From SH-MAG3 sp035461245 (GTDB taxonomy: Bacteria > Gemmatimonadota > Gemmatimonadetes > Longimicrobiales > RSA9): a stretch of DNA of 29,068 nt. The position numbers were made by a program, and so were the translations under genes. Of this stretch, positions 16,270 to 24,280 are shown one piece after another (within the stretch, counting starts at the first letter, position 1; each line of letters begins with the position of its first letter). The notes under the pieces are model-generated. The model was given only the letters and a program-made list of their open reading frames with translations. It did no database searches and was not told the origin of the DNA. The stretch spans positions 1 through 29,068 of the forward strand of contig DATHVP010000045.1 of the NCBI GenBank assembly GCA_035461245.1. The letters are read 5' to 3'.

Positions 16270-16872
16270 GTGGCATTGACGGCCAGGGCGTCACAGGGGA
16301 CTGAGGTGGAACTGGAGGACGCGCTCCGGGAACTGTCCCGCCGGATGCAGTGGAACCTCGCACCCGAACAGCGGGCCCGCCTGATGAACATGGCCGGTGA
16401 CCTGTGCATCGAAGCGGGCGAGCGGGAGCGGGCCCTGCTCTATTTCGACGCGTGCATTGACCTCTACCTGACGGCCCGGCGGTTCGCGGCGGCGGCTGCC
16501 ATCTGCGAGAAGCTGGTGCGGCTGAATCCCGAGGTCGTGCGTGCCCGTTGCACGCTGGCCTGGCTGGCCATAGCCCGGGGGCTGGACGATGAGGCGCAGT
16601 GGCGTGTGACGGAGTACGGCCAGGCGGCGCTCCGGCTGGAGCGACCGACCATCGCCCTGCAGCAGTTGCGCGCCATGGCGGAGGAAGTGGATAGCGAGCA
16701 GGTGCTGGAGGCCATTGCCAATGCACTGCTGAAGCTGGGCGACGCAGTCTCGGCCGACCGCGTGTTCGGCATGACGCACTCGCTGTCCACCCGGTCCCGC
16801 CGTCTGTACGACTCGCCGGCGGAGCGGGATGCCGCCGTCATCGCGAGGTTGACGTCGGCGTGGTCCGGCTGA
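16270..16872 (+). CDS. TPR-like protein, paralogue B
   Basis: A 200-residue helical protein closely related to the preceding gene. Shared stretches are AGDLCxxAGERERAL, KLVRLxPxVVRARCTLAW and AIARG. It begins at GTG 16270 (a TTG at 16276 is an alternative); GGTAGG is close upstream and gives weak support. The gene lies 42 bases after its paralogue on the same strand, so co-transcription is likely. Its last 35 bases (16838-16872) overlap in antisense the end of the CNNM/CorC gene, so the two C-termini are read from the same DNA in opposite directions. Function unknown; probably a protein-protein interaction module. Confidence 0.83.
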   Translation: MALTARASQGTEVELEDALRELSRRMQWNLAPEQRARLMNMAGDLCIEAGERERALLYFDACIDLYLTARRFAAAAAICEKLVRLNPEVVRARCTLAWLAIARGLDDEAQWRVTEYGQAALRLERPTIALQQLRAMAEEVDSEQVLEAIANALLKLGDAVSADRVFGMTHSLSTRSRRLYDSPAERDAAVIARLTSAWSG

Positions 16873-18139
16873 CCAGCACCTTGTCCACGAGCTGGCCGTC
16901 CATGTCCACGACCTCCAGGCGGTAGCCCTCCCACTCGAAGTATTCCGCGGCCTGGGGCACGTGCCCCAGGTGCGCCGCGACGAAGGCGCCCAGGCGCCGG
17001 CGGCCGGCCTCGTCGTCGCCGGGTTCCGGCAGGCCCAGGAGGTCGCGCACATCATGCATGCTCACGCTGCCACTCACCAGCCAGGAGCCGTCGGCCCGCT
17101 GGACCACTGCGTCCTCCGCCAGTTCCGCCAGTTCGCCTACGAGCCCCTCCAGGATGTCGCTGAGCGTGACGATGCCAAGGGTCCTGCCGGACTCGTCCTG
17201 CACCAGCGCCACGTGGATGCCGGTCTTGCGGAACTGCTCGAGCACCGTCAGCGCCCGGGTCTCCGCGGGCACGAACAACGGCGTTTCGAGGTGCGCCGTG
17301 ATGTCCAGCGCCCGGCCCTCGAGCACGTGGGGCCAGAGATCCTTCATGGTCACCACCCCTTCCACCGTGTCCAGGTCGCCATTGCAGACGATGTAGCGGT
17401 TCTGCGGGCTGCCGCGCATGGTGGCCGCGTGCTGCTGTGCTGTGACGTTACGGTCCAGCCAGACGATCCGACGACGCGGGGTCATGACCGATCCAACTCG
17501 CTGGTCGCCCAGCCAGAACACGTTTTCCACGATGTCCTGTTCCGCCGCCAGGAAGATCCCGGCCCGGGCGCCCTGCTCGAGCAGGGTGCGCACGTCGTCG
17601 GTGGTGACCGCCGGCTCGTCGGGCTCACGCACGGGCAGCAGCCGGAGCACGCCATTGGTGGCGGCGCCGAGCAGGCGCACGAGGGGCGTGGCCACGCGGG
17701 ACAGCCGATGCATGAAGCCGGCGGTCCGGCTGGCGATGGTTTCCGCGTGGGCCAGGGCCAGGCGCTTGGGCACCAGTTCGCCGATGACGAGCGACAGGAA
17801 GGTGATGCAGGCGACAACAGTGGCGACGGCGAGGGGTTGCGCGTACCGTGCAGTGGGCGGCACGTCCCGGAGCGCGGCGGCCAGCTCCAGCGCGATGGTC
17901 GTCCCGCCGACCGCGCCGGCGGAGACGCCGACGAGCGTAATGCCGATCTGTACGGTTGACAGGAACCGGTCCGGATCGTTGGCCAGCTCCAGGGCCCGCG
18001 CCGCGCGGCGATCGCCCGCGCCGGCCCGGCGCTGCAGTCGCGCCTTGCGCGAGGCGACGACGGCGATCTCGGATCCGGCGAAGAACCCGTTCACCACGAT
18101 GAGGAGCAGGATGATGAGTACTTCCAGCGTGATGTTCAT
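16838..18139 (-). CDS. CNNM/CorC (HlyC family) membrane protein with CBS pair
   Basis: A 433-residue inner-membrane protein. The N-terminal CNNM domain has three or so membrane segments (ITLEVLIILLLIVVNGFF at the start; a second near 65-95; then VVACITFLSLVIGELVPKR). A CBS pair follows (about 195-325, MTPRRRIVWLD, VEGVVTMKDLW, GIVTLSDILEGLVGE). The end is a CorC_HlyC domain (GSWLVSGSVSMHDVRDLL, WEGYRLEVVDMDGQLVDKVLV). Family members are linked to Mg/Co efflux or export. The start is set at ATG 18139: the hydrophobic helix begins immediately, and TATAGT lies six bases upstream, as in a leaderless mRNA. An ATG at 18157 would add six residues. The 3' end overlaps TPR paralogue B by 35 bp. Confidence 0.93.
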   Translation of the reverse strand: MNITLEVLIILLLIVVNGFFAGSEIAVVASRKARLQRRAGAGDRRAARALELANDPDRFLSTVQIGITLVGVSAGAVGGTTIALELAAALRDVPPTARYAQPLAVATVVACITFLSLVIGELVPKRLALAHAETIASRTAGFMHRLSRVATPLVRLLGAATNGVLRLLPVREPDEPAVTTDDVRTLLEQGARAGIFLAAEQDIVENVFWLGDQRVGSVMTPRRRIVWLDRNVTAQQHAATMRGSPQNRYIVCNGDLDTVEGVVTMKDLWPHVLEGRALDITAHLETPLFVPAETRALTVLEQFRKTGIHVALVQDESGRTLGIVTLSDILEGLVGELAELAEDAVVQRADGSWLVSGSVSMHDVRDLLGLPEPGDDEAGRRRLGAFVAAHLGHVPQAAEYFEWEGYRLEVVDMDGQLVDKVLVSRTTPTSTSR

Positions 18140-18150
18140 GCAGATACTAT
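18140..18150 (-). promoter_or_regulatory. Possible leaderless -10 box of the CNNM gene
   Basis: On the minus strand TATAGT ends six bases before the ATG. A TAnnnT box at this distance places the transcription start at or next to the A of the ATG, and no Shine-Dalgarno is present. No clear -35 is seen. Confidence 0.35.
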
Positions 18151-18222
18151 AGGCCATGGATGGTAACGCCGCAGTCACCGGCCTGCGCCGCGAGCGCAGC
18201 TCACCAGCAACGGAGGCGTCCG

Positions 18223-18678
18223 ATGGCAGCTGACATTGTCCTGGCCACGCGCTTCGGCCCCTCGTCCGCGGAGCCGGCCCGCGTCGCCGCCGACCTGGCC
18301 AACCAGCTCGGCTCGCGCATCATCGTCCTCTATGTCGCCACCGAGCTGCAGGCGTTGCAGGTAGGCGCTGCGGAGGCCGGTATTGACCCCGCCGCCGAGA
18401 GAGACCGCATAGACCGCCGCATCAACAGCGAGCTGCGGGACTTCATTGACACGCACATGAAGGACCTGGACTTCGACGTTCGCATCGTTGAGGGTGACGT
18501 GGCGGACAGGGTCGCCGAGGTCGCCCGGGACGTCGGGGCCGCCTACATCGTCGTTGGCACCCGCGGCCGTGGCAGCCTGGCCCGGCTGATCCTGGGGGAC
18601 ACGACACAGAGCATCCTCCAGCGCACACCCTGTCCGGTGATTGTCGTGCCGCTGAGGGACACGGAGGAACCGTATTGA
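18223..18678 (+). CDS. Universal stress protein (UspA family)
   Basis: A 151-residue single Usp domain: an N-terminal strand-helix (DIVLATRFGPSSAEPARVAADLANQLGSRIIVLYVA), a middle helix, and a C-terminal block VVGTRGRGSLARLILGDTTQSILQRTPCPVIVV. The block fits the ATP-binding G-2x-G-9x-G pattern, though the residue after the last Gly is Asp rather than Ser/Thr. It may therefore bind nucleotide. GGAGG at 18212-18216 is six bases upstream of the ATG. The stop codon shares bases with the TTG start of the DUF1697 gene, so the two form an operon. Confidence 0.93.
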   Translation: MAADIVLATRFGPSSAEPARVAADLANQLGSRIIVLYVATELQALQVGAAEAGIDPAAERDRIDRRINSELRDFIDTHMKDLDFDVRIVEGDVADRVAEVARDVGAAYIVVGTRGRGSLARLILGDTTQSILQRTPCPVIVVPLRDTEEPY

Positions 18679-19229
18679 GCCCCCATGTCGCCCTTCTCCG
18701 GGGCATCAATGTGGGAGGGCACAACCGGGTGCCCATGGTCGAATTGCGCGCACTGTGCGCCGGACTGGGCTGGCACGACGTGCGCACGTACATCCAGAGC
18801 GGGAACGTGCTGTTCCGCAGCGCCGCCCCGGCAGAGAAGTGTGCCGGCAGCCTGGAGTCGGCCATCACCGCCCATTTCGCGCTGGAGATCCCGGTCGTCG
18901 TGCGCGCCGTCAATGAGCTGGCATCGTACCGGGACGGGAACCCGTTCCCCGACGCCGCCGCGACGGAGCCGAACCTCCTGATGCTCGGCCTGGCCCGCGG
19001 GTCGCTCGCGGATGCCGCCGTGGACCTGCTTCGTGAACGGGCGACAGCGGGCGAGCGCATCGAGCGGACCGGTGACGCGATCTGGATCCATTTCGTCAGC
19101 GGCGCGGCCGTCTCCAAACTGTCGCCCGCCCTCCTCGACCGGGCGGCGGGCTCGCCGGTCACGCTCCGCAACTGGCGAACCGTCTCGAAGCTGGTCGAGC
19201 TCGCCGGCCTCGGTGCGTCGCCCGCCTGA
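18675..19229 (+). CDS. DUF1697 family protein
   Basis: A 184-residue protein with the DUF1697 signature: VALLRGINVGGHNRVPMVELRALCAGLGWHDVRTYIQSGNVLF at the N-terminus, a middle strand EPNLLMLGLA, and TLRNWRTVSKLVELAG at the C-terminus. The family has no assigned reaction. The only start giving the conserved N-terminus is TTG at 18675, which overlaps the upstream TGA; GGAGG at 18663-18667 is seven bases before it, supporting this rare start. A nearby ATG at 18685 is in the wrong frame. Confidence 0.9.
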   Translation: MSPHVALLRGINVGGHNRVPMVELRALCAGLGWHDVRTYIQSGNVLFRSAAPAEKCAGSLESAITAHFALEIPVVVRAVNELASYRDGNPFPDAAATEPNLLMLGLARGSLADAAVDLLRERATAGERIERTGDAIWIHFVSGAAVSKLSPALLDRAAGSPVTLRNWRTVSKLVELAGLGASPA

Positions 19230-19318
19230 GCGCTGGAACGCGACCATACCACCTTCCCCTGTGTGCACGATGTTCTGACCTGCGCGTCATGTGGTGCAGA
19301 CCATGACTGGAGGTCCGC

Positions 19319-21598
19319 ATGAAGCATCTGGCACTCGGCGCCACGCTGTTTGTCCTGTCCGTACCGTCCGGCGTCGCGGCCCAGGGATGGGTCGAGCCGT
19401 GGCCGGTGACCCGCCCGCAGCCGTGGGACATCGAGAAGCTGCGCACTGTGGTGAACGTGACAGTGGACGGGCGGGTGGCGACGGTGGAAGTGGAGGAATG
19501 GTTCCGCAACAACGGCGGGACCATCGGCGAGGGCGACTACGTGTATCCCCTGGCGGGCGAGGCCGTGTTCACCGGCTACTCCCTGTACCAGGGCGATGAC
19601 GAGCTGCGCGGCGAGATGATGGACGCCCGCCGTGCCCGGGAAATCTACGAGAGCATCGTCCGCGCCCGCCGCGACCCGGCCCTCATCGAACTGCTGGGCA
19701 AGGGCATGGTCCGGGCCCGCCTGTTCCCCATCGAGCCCGGCGAGACGCGGCGCGTGACCCTGCGGTACACGCAGCTGCTGGAGCGGGTGGGCGACGGCGT
19801 CCAGTTCCGGCACGTGGCGGGTGGCCGACACGCAGGGCTGCAGCCCATGGGCGTGCCGCCACAGCGGACGCGGGACGCGGCGCCCCTCACGTTCACCATC
19901 ACAGTGCTGGACGGGCAGGCGTGGCGGGATCCCGTCTCGCCGACGCACGAGCTGGCCGTGGAACGCACCGGCGGGCGCCTGATGGTGAGGCCGGCGAAGG
20001 AGCTGCACGGGGACGTGGCTGTCGTGCTGCCCGCGGCGGGGCCTGTCGTGGGCGTGACGGCCGTCACCCACAACCCTGCCGGTGACGACGGCTACTTCAT
20101 GCTGACACTGACGCCGGGCGCCGTGGCGGCGTCTCGCGTGCCCCGTGACATCACGGCGGTGGTGGACGTGAGCGGCTCCATGAGCGGCGAGAAGATGGAG
20201 CAGGCGCGCAGTGCGCTGCGCCAGCTCCTGGGCACGCTCCACGACAGCGACCGGTTCCGCCTTATTGCCTTCAGCAATACGGTCCGGCCATGGCGGGACG
20301 ATTGGGCGCAGGCCACCCGCGCCGGCGTCCGCGAGGCGCAGGGGTGGGTGGATGCGCTGCGGGCGGACGGCGGAACCAACATCTCCGGCGCGCTGGAACA
20401 CGCGCTCCAGGCGGCGTCGCCCGCGGACCGGCTGCCCATTCTCGTGTTCATGACGGACGGCCTGCCCACCGTGGGTGAGACGCGAGCGGGACGCATCATT
20501 GCGCACACGGAGGCGGCCCGCGGCCGCACCCGTATCTTCGCCTTCGGCGTGGGGTACGACGTGAACACGCGCCTGCTGGATGCCCTCGGTGCAGCGAGTC
20601 GTGGCACCACCCAGTACGTCAGCCCCGGCGAAAGCGTCGAACCGCCAGTGTCGCTGCTGGCGGCGCGGATCCGCTACCCCGTGCTGACGGACGTGACGCT
20701 GGACGGCTCACCGGTTCGCCTGACGGAGATCTACCCGCAGGTGCTGCCGGACCTGTTCGCCGGTGAGGACCTGGTCCTGTTCGGCCGCTATGCTGGCAGC
20801 GGGACGGGCGAACTGGCGGTCGCCGGCCGGCGGGAGGGGCGCAGGGAGCGGTATGCCGCCAGCGTCGCGTTCCCGGCACGCGACGAGACCGGTGAGTACC
20901 TGCCCCGGCTCTGGGCATCCAGGAAGCTGGGTGACCTTGACCGGCGGTTGCGCTCAGCGGCGGCCGACGGCGCCTCGCCGACGCAGCTCGACGAGATCCG
21001 CGGCGAGATGCGCGAGCTGGCGCTGCGCTATGGTCTGCTCAGCGACGAAACGGCGTACCTCGTGACGGAACCCATGGTGGCGACGTCGTTCCCGTCCGTG
21101 CCGGGGCGGCTGCCCGCGGTGCGGGAGGCCATGGTCGTGGCTCCGGCCGTGACAGCGGTCTCCGGCGAGGCGGCCGTGCTGCGGGCGCAGCGGGCGCAGC
21201 AGTCCATGGATGTACGCAGCCTGGCCGAACTGGACGCCGTGCACGCCGCGCCGACGAGGTCAGTGGCGGACGGACCGGGTGCGGGGGCCGCCGATGGCGA
21301 CACCCGCGGCGTGGCCGGCCGGCTGTTCACCCGTCAGGCGGGCGTGTGGCGGGATGTGCATGAACCCGAGGGGCTGCGCGTCATATCCGTGGAGCCGTAC
21401 TCATCGGCGTACTTTGCGCTGCTGCAGGCGCTACCGGAACTGGCGGCAGTTCTGAGGGTGCTGGATCCCGTCCGCGTGACGGGCGAACAGCTCATCATCG
21501 AAATGACGCCGGGCGGCGTCTCGACCATGACGGAGCAGGCCATACGCGACGTCGTCACTGCCTTCAGGCAACGGGCGGCGGACGCATCTACCGGGTGA
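19319..21598 (+). CDS. Secreted VIT and vWA domain protein
   Basis: A 759-residue exported protein. A signal peptide (about 1-22, cut after GVAAQ) precedes a vault-inter-alpha-trypsin (VIT) domain at about 30-155 (VNVTVDGRVATVEVEEWFRN, YVYPLAGEAVFTGYSL, RARLFPIEPGETRRVTLRYTQ). A von Willebrand A domain at about 275-450 has an intact metal site: DVSGSMS (Asp283), a threonine in DGGTNIS, and FMTDGLPT. The remainder (about 460-759) has Ala/Arg-rich linker stretches and no membrane segment or sorting signal, so the protein should be periplasmic or released. Such domains bind proteins in a metal-dependent way. The ATG has GGAGG five bases upstream. Only nine bases separate its stop from the ECF sigma gene, and the three genes form an operon. 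Confidence 0.93.
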   Translation: MKHLALGATLFVLSVPSGVAAQGWVEPWPVTRPQPWDIEKLRTVVNVTVDGRVATVEVEEWFRNNGGTIGEGDYVYPLAGEAVFTGYSLYQGDDELRGEMMDARRAREIYESIVRARRDPALIELLGKGMVRARLFPIEPGETRRVTLRYTQLLERVGDGVQFRHVAGGRHAGLQPMGVPPQRTRDAAPLTFTITVLDGQAWRDPVSPTHELAVERTGGRLMVRPAKELHGDVAVVLPAAGPVVGVTAVTHNPAGDDGYFMLTLTPGAVAASRVPRDITAVVDVSGSMSGEKMEQARSALRQLLGTLHDSDRFRLIAFSNTVRPWRDDWAQATRAGVREAQGWVDALRADGGTNISGALEHALQAASPADRLPILVFMTDGLPTVGETRAGRIIAHTEAARGRTRIFAFGVGYDVNTRLLDALGAASRGTTQYVSPGESVEPPVSLLAARIRYPVLTDVTLDGSPVRLTEIYPQVLPDLFAGEDLVLFGRYAGSGTGELAVAGRREGRRERYAASVAFPARDETGEYLPRLWASRKLGDLDRRLRSAAADGASPTQLDEIRGEMRELALRYGLLSDETAYLVTEPMVATSFPSVPGRLPAVREAMVVAPAVTAVSGEAAVLRAQRAQQSMDVRSLAELDAVHAAPTRSVADGPGAGAADGDTRGVAGRLFTRQAGVWRDVHEPEGLRVISVEPYSSAYFALLQALPELAAVLRVLDPVRVTGEQLIIEMTPGGVSTMTEQAIRDVVTAFRQRAADASTG

Positions 21599-21607
21599 CT
21601 GGACGGC

Positions 21608-22156
21608 ATGACGGACTGGGCTGAAGTCTACCGTACGACGTTCACGGACCTCGTCCGCTACCTGCACCGCAAGGTGTGGGACGCGGACCGGGCCCGGGAC
21701 CTGGCGCAGGAGGCGTTCGCCCGGGCGCTGGACCGGGGTCCGTCGGATGGCGCAGTCCAGAATCCACGGGCCTGGCTGTTCCGCGTCGCCACGAACCTGG
21801 CCCACGACGAGGCCCGCGCCGCCGCCCGGCGACGTCGTCACCTGACACTGCTGAAGGATGAAGCGACGCCGTCGTCGGAACCCGACCCCATTGAGAGAAT
21901 GGAACAGGAGGCCCGTGAGCATGCGGCGCGGCAGGCCCTGGCCCAGCTCACGGACCGGGACCGGGACGCACTGTTGCTGTGGGACGCAGGCATGACCTAT
22001 ACGGAGATCGCCGCGCAGACGGGACTTGCCGTCGGCGCAGTGGGAACAACGCTGGCGCGGGCGCGTCGGCGGCTGGTGGAGGCACACGGACGGCTGCACG
22101 CGGCTGCGCGACCGCAGACACCGGCTCAGGAGGTGACAAATGCGGCACGTGGATGA
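21608..22156 (+). CDS. ECF RNA polymerase sigma factor
   Basis: A 182-residue group IV sigma factor. Region 2 spans about residues 8-75 (LVRYLHRKVWDADRARDLAQEAFARAL, NPRAWLFRVATNLAHDEARA). Region 4 spans about 105-160 (ALAQLTDRDRDALLLWDAGMTYTEIAAQTGLAVGAVGTTLARARRRLVEA, helix-turn-helix). There is no extra N- or C-terminal domain. The start is nine bases after the VIT-vWA stop. Its end overlaps the start of the anti-sigma gene by 17 bp. Regulation by the membrane protein downstream is the standard arrangement. Confidence 0.95.
   Translation: MTDWAEVYRTTFTDLVRYLHRKVWDADRARDLAQEAFARALDRGPSDGAVQNPRAWLFRVATNLAHDEARAAARRRRHLTLLKDEATPSSEPDPIERMEQEAREHAARQALAQLTDRDRDALLLWDAGMTYTEIAAQTGLAVGAVGTTLARARRRLVEAHGRLHAAARPQTPAQEVTNAARG
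22128..22139 (+). promoter_or_regulatory. Strong ribosome binding site of the anti-sigma gene
   Basis: AGGAGGTGA at 22128-22136 is a near-perfect Shine-Dalgarno, six bases from AGGAGG to the ATG at 22140. It lies inside the sigma factor's last codons and fixes the anti-sigma start. Confidence 0.8.
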
Positions 22157-23498
22157 GGGCATCCTGCACGCCTGGCTGGACGGCGCGCTGGATTCGGTTG
22201 CGGACGCCGGTGGGCTGCCCATGGGTGAGACAGTGGCGACAGTGGAGGCGCACCTGCGCACCTGCGCCCACTGCCAGGCGCTGCTGGAGCGCGAACGGAT
22301 CGTCCGTGGTGAGGCCGGCCTGATCCTGGAGGACACCGCGAGGGCGCCCGTGGACGTGCCGCCCTTCGAGCGCATCGCCGCAGGCGTCGCTGGTGGTGCC
22401 GAAGCCGGAGCGCTCCCTGCCAGGCGCTCCCGCCGGGGGCTGACGCTGGCATGGGCCGCCAGTGTACTACTCGCCATTGGCGCCGGCTGGTGGGGCAGCG
22501 TCGTCTGGCAGGATGGCGGGGGCCGGTCTGACGGGGCCATCGCCCGCGACGCGGCTGCCGCAGGCACCCGGGATCCGACGGACGCGCCGTCGGCTACGGT
22601 CGAGGAAGTCGCGGCCGCGGCGCCGACGGGGGGCGGCGCGCCTGCGGACGGCGCGGGGCCGATGGCGGCAGTGGACGCCGCGCCGGCAACGTCTCCGCCG
22701 GCCGCGGACGTGCCGGCGGAGCCGGCCCGCATCGGTGAGCGCGTCGCCGCGGCGGGTGCGCCGCAGCAGGCGTCGCAGGCGGTATCGCAGCCCGCCCCGA
22801 TCCCGGTGGCGCAGGCGGCGCCCCCACCCGTTGCGCTGCCCATGCCGCTGGGGGAGGTCGCGGTCGCAACGCGTGACGCCGTCGCCGCGGCGCAGGATCC
22901 CATCGTCGCAGTGGATCCGGTCGTTCCGGGAATCACAACCTTCGCGCCGCTGACCCTCTCTTCGTCGGCAGGGAGGGAGGTGCCTCGGCCGCAGGCCATG
23001 CTGCAGGCGGCACCTTCGGCGGGCCGGCTGGCAGGCCGCGCCGCCGCGGATGCAGCCGGGGCGGTGGAGCGCACGCCCCTGCCCATGGTAACGTTCCGGG
23101 AGTCGATCGCCGCGGCGCGTAACGGGATGCTGCGCTGGTGGCCGGCAGAGTCCGGGGCCGCGGGGGACGTGCTCGTTCTTCAGGGTGCGAGGGTGGACGG
23201 GATCGACCTGGCCGCGCTGCCGGATGGCTCGGTGCTGACCCGCGTACGGCACCGGCTGGCCGACGGCGCGCTCGTGGAGCTGCTGCAGTGGCAGGATCCC
23301 GATGAGCCCCGCGCCCGTGTCGCACCCGTGGACGGGGTGGCGTCGGCGTTGTTCCTCAACGCAGGCCCGACCGCCGACGGCCGGCACGAGGTCCTGCTGC
23401 GTGCGCCTGCCCTCGGCGCGTTCATCATGATCAGCGCCGACATGGAGGCGGACACCCTGGTCAGGCTGGCCGACGCGCTGGTGGTCTCGTCACGCTGA
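22140..23498 (+). CDS. Membrane anti-sigma factor with zinc-finger and large periplasmic domain
   Basis: A 452-residue single-pass protein. The N-terminal cytoplasmic part has the zinc-binding anti-sigma motif HLRTCAHC (His38, Cys42, Cys45; H-x3-C-x2-C), which would bind the ECF sigma factor encoded just upstream. One membrane helix lies at about 101-123 (LTLAWAASVLLAIGAGWWGSVVW). About 180 residues of Ala/Pro/Val-rich linker follow. A folded C-terminal domain sits at about 306-452 (TFRESIAAARNGMLRWWPAES, LVLQGARVDGIDLAALPDGS, ALVELLQWQDP, EVLLRAPALGAFIMISADME). I do not recognise that domain; it could be a periplasmic sensor. The linker is unusually long for a ZAS-type anti-sigma factor. The gene overlaps the sigma gene by 17 bp, giving coupled translation. 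Confidence 0.9.
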   Translation: MRHVDEGILHAWLDGALDSVADAGGLPMGETVATVEAHLRTCAHCQALLERERIVRGEAGLILEDTARAPVDVPPFERIAAGVAGGAEAGALPARRSRRGLTLAWAASVLLAIGAGWWGSVVWQDGGGRSDGAIARDAAAAGTRDPTDAPSATVEEVAAAAPTGGGAPADGAGPMAAVDAAPATSPPAADVPAEPARIGERVAAAGAPQQASQAVSQPAPIPVAQAAPPPVALPMPLGEVAVATRDAVAAAQDPIVAVDPVVPGITTFAPLTLSSSAGREVPRPQAMLQAAPSAGRLAGRAAADAAGAVERTPLPMVTFRESIAAARNGMLRWWPAESGAAGDVLVLQGARVDGIDLAALPDGSVLTRVRHRLADGALVELLQWQDPDEPRARVAPVDGVASALFLNAGPTADGRHEVLLRAPALGAFIMISADMEADTLVRLADALVVSSR

Positions 23499-23500
23499 GG

Positions 23501-23580
23501 CGCTCACCCCCAGCGCCGGCCGCTCAATCAAGCCCCGGAGCGCTCATTCCCAGCCCCAGGCGCTCATTCCCAGCCCCAGG
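23501..23580. repeat. Four 20-bp tandem repeats across the convergent gene ends
   Basis: Units start at 23501, 23521, 23541 and 23561. The last two are identical (CGCTCATTCCCAGCCCCAGG); the first two are degenerate. The unit at 23561 includes the C-terminal WGWE codons and stop of the convergent lipoprotein, and the unit at 23541 carries the same codons and stop again. The array fills the gap between the anti-sigma and lipoprotein genes. Confidence 0.85.
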
Positions 23581-24280
23581 GCGCTGGCGGCGCGCTTACC
23601 GTGCGGGTCAGGTCGAACTCGACCCGCAGGCGGCGGTCCGTGCCCTCGCGGCGCAGTGCGTACGCGTAGTGATGGCCGGGCATGACTTCCACCGTCCAGA
23701 CGTTGGTCCGCGCCACCGGTACGAGGTCAGCCGTGTACTCGTCGGCGGGAAACTCCTGACGCGTGGCAGTGCCCCGGTCCACAGTGTCGCCGCCATACAT
23801 GGTGATCTCGTCGTCAGACCCGTCCTCATGACGGTGGTCATGCTTCAGGCGCAGTCCGTCGCCTGTTCTGCTGATGATCCACGTCCGGGACCGGTTCTCC
23901 CCCACATGGAAGGGGATGCGGACCTCGTCGTCAGTGCACTCGCGGACATGCATCACGAGGCGTCTCCCCGTGAACGTCGTGTCCATCTCCTGGGCGTCCA
24001 TGATCCGGCCCTCGTACGCGTTGCCGCACAGGGTCTGCAGGTTCGCCCAGAACTCGGCCTGCGGGCCCGCCAGGCCGCCGGCGGTGTCCGGAGCGCCCGA
24101 TGCGCCCGCAGTGCCGCCGGGCGCGGTGTCATCTGTTGCGGCGTCCGGCGCGCTGTCTCCGCACGCGAGCAGCAGCGTCGCGACCATCGGCAGCACGACC
24201 GTCGCCATTACTCGACCCGTCCTCATACGGGGCGTGACCGTGCCGTACGTGACCGCGCGGGACATTACCGAGTGCTGCAC
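23564..24280 (-). CDS. Lipoprotein of unknown function
   Basis: A secreted lipoprotein of up to 238 residues, with lipobox LLLAC (lipidated Cys at about residue 40 from the GTG start). A Thr/Ala/Gly-rich linker follows, then a folded domain with Cys in TLCGNAYEGRI and RECTDDE, the motif FHVGENRSRTWI, and a Tyr/His-rich stretch PGHHYAYALRREGTDRRL. I do not recognise the family. The start is uncertain: GTG at 24280 shares its first base with the S9 peptidase stop (TAGTG) and has GGAGA eight bases upstream; ATG at 24226 would give a more normal-length signal peptide but has no clear Shine-Dalgarno. It is the second gene of an S9 peptidase operon. Its last codons lie in a tandem repeat. Confidence 0.82.
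   Translation of the reverse strand: MQHSVMSRAVTYGTVTPRMRTGRVMATVVLPMVATLLLACGDSAPDAATDDTAPGGTAGASGAPDTAGGLAGPQAEFWANLQTLCGNAYEGRIMDAQEMDTTFTGRRLVMHVRECTDDEVRIPFHVGENRSRTWIISRTGDGLRLKHDHRHEDGSDDEITMYGGDTVDRGTATRQEFPADEYTADLVPVARTNVWTVEVMPGHHYAYALRREGTDRRLRVEFDLTRTVSAPPAPWGWE

Noticed and set aside
16961..17959. Plus-strand open frame of 332 codons inside the CNNM gene
   Set aside because: Antisense shadow of a clear CNNM/CBS/CorC protein.
18443..20506. Minus-strand open frame of 687 codons across the Usp, DUF1697 and VIT-vWA genes
   Set aside because: It runs antisense to three recognisable genes and has no recognisable domain.
21431..23387. Minus-strand open frames (551 and 306 codons) over the sigma and anti-sigma genes
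   Set aside because: Ala/Pro/Arg-rich shadows of the opposite strand; the plus-strand genes have strong ribosome binding sites and known domains.
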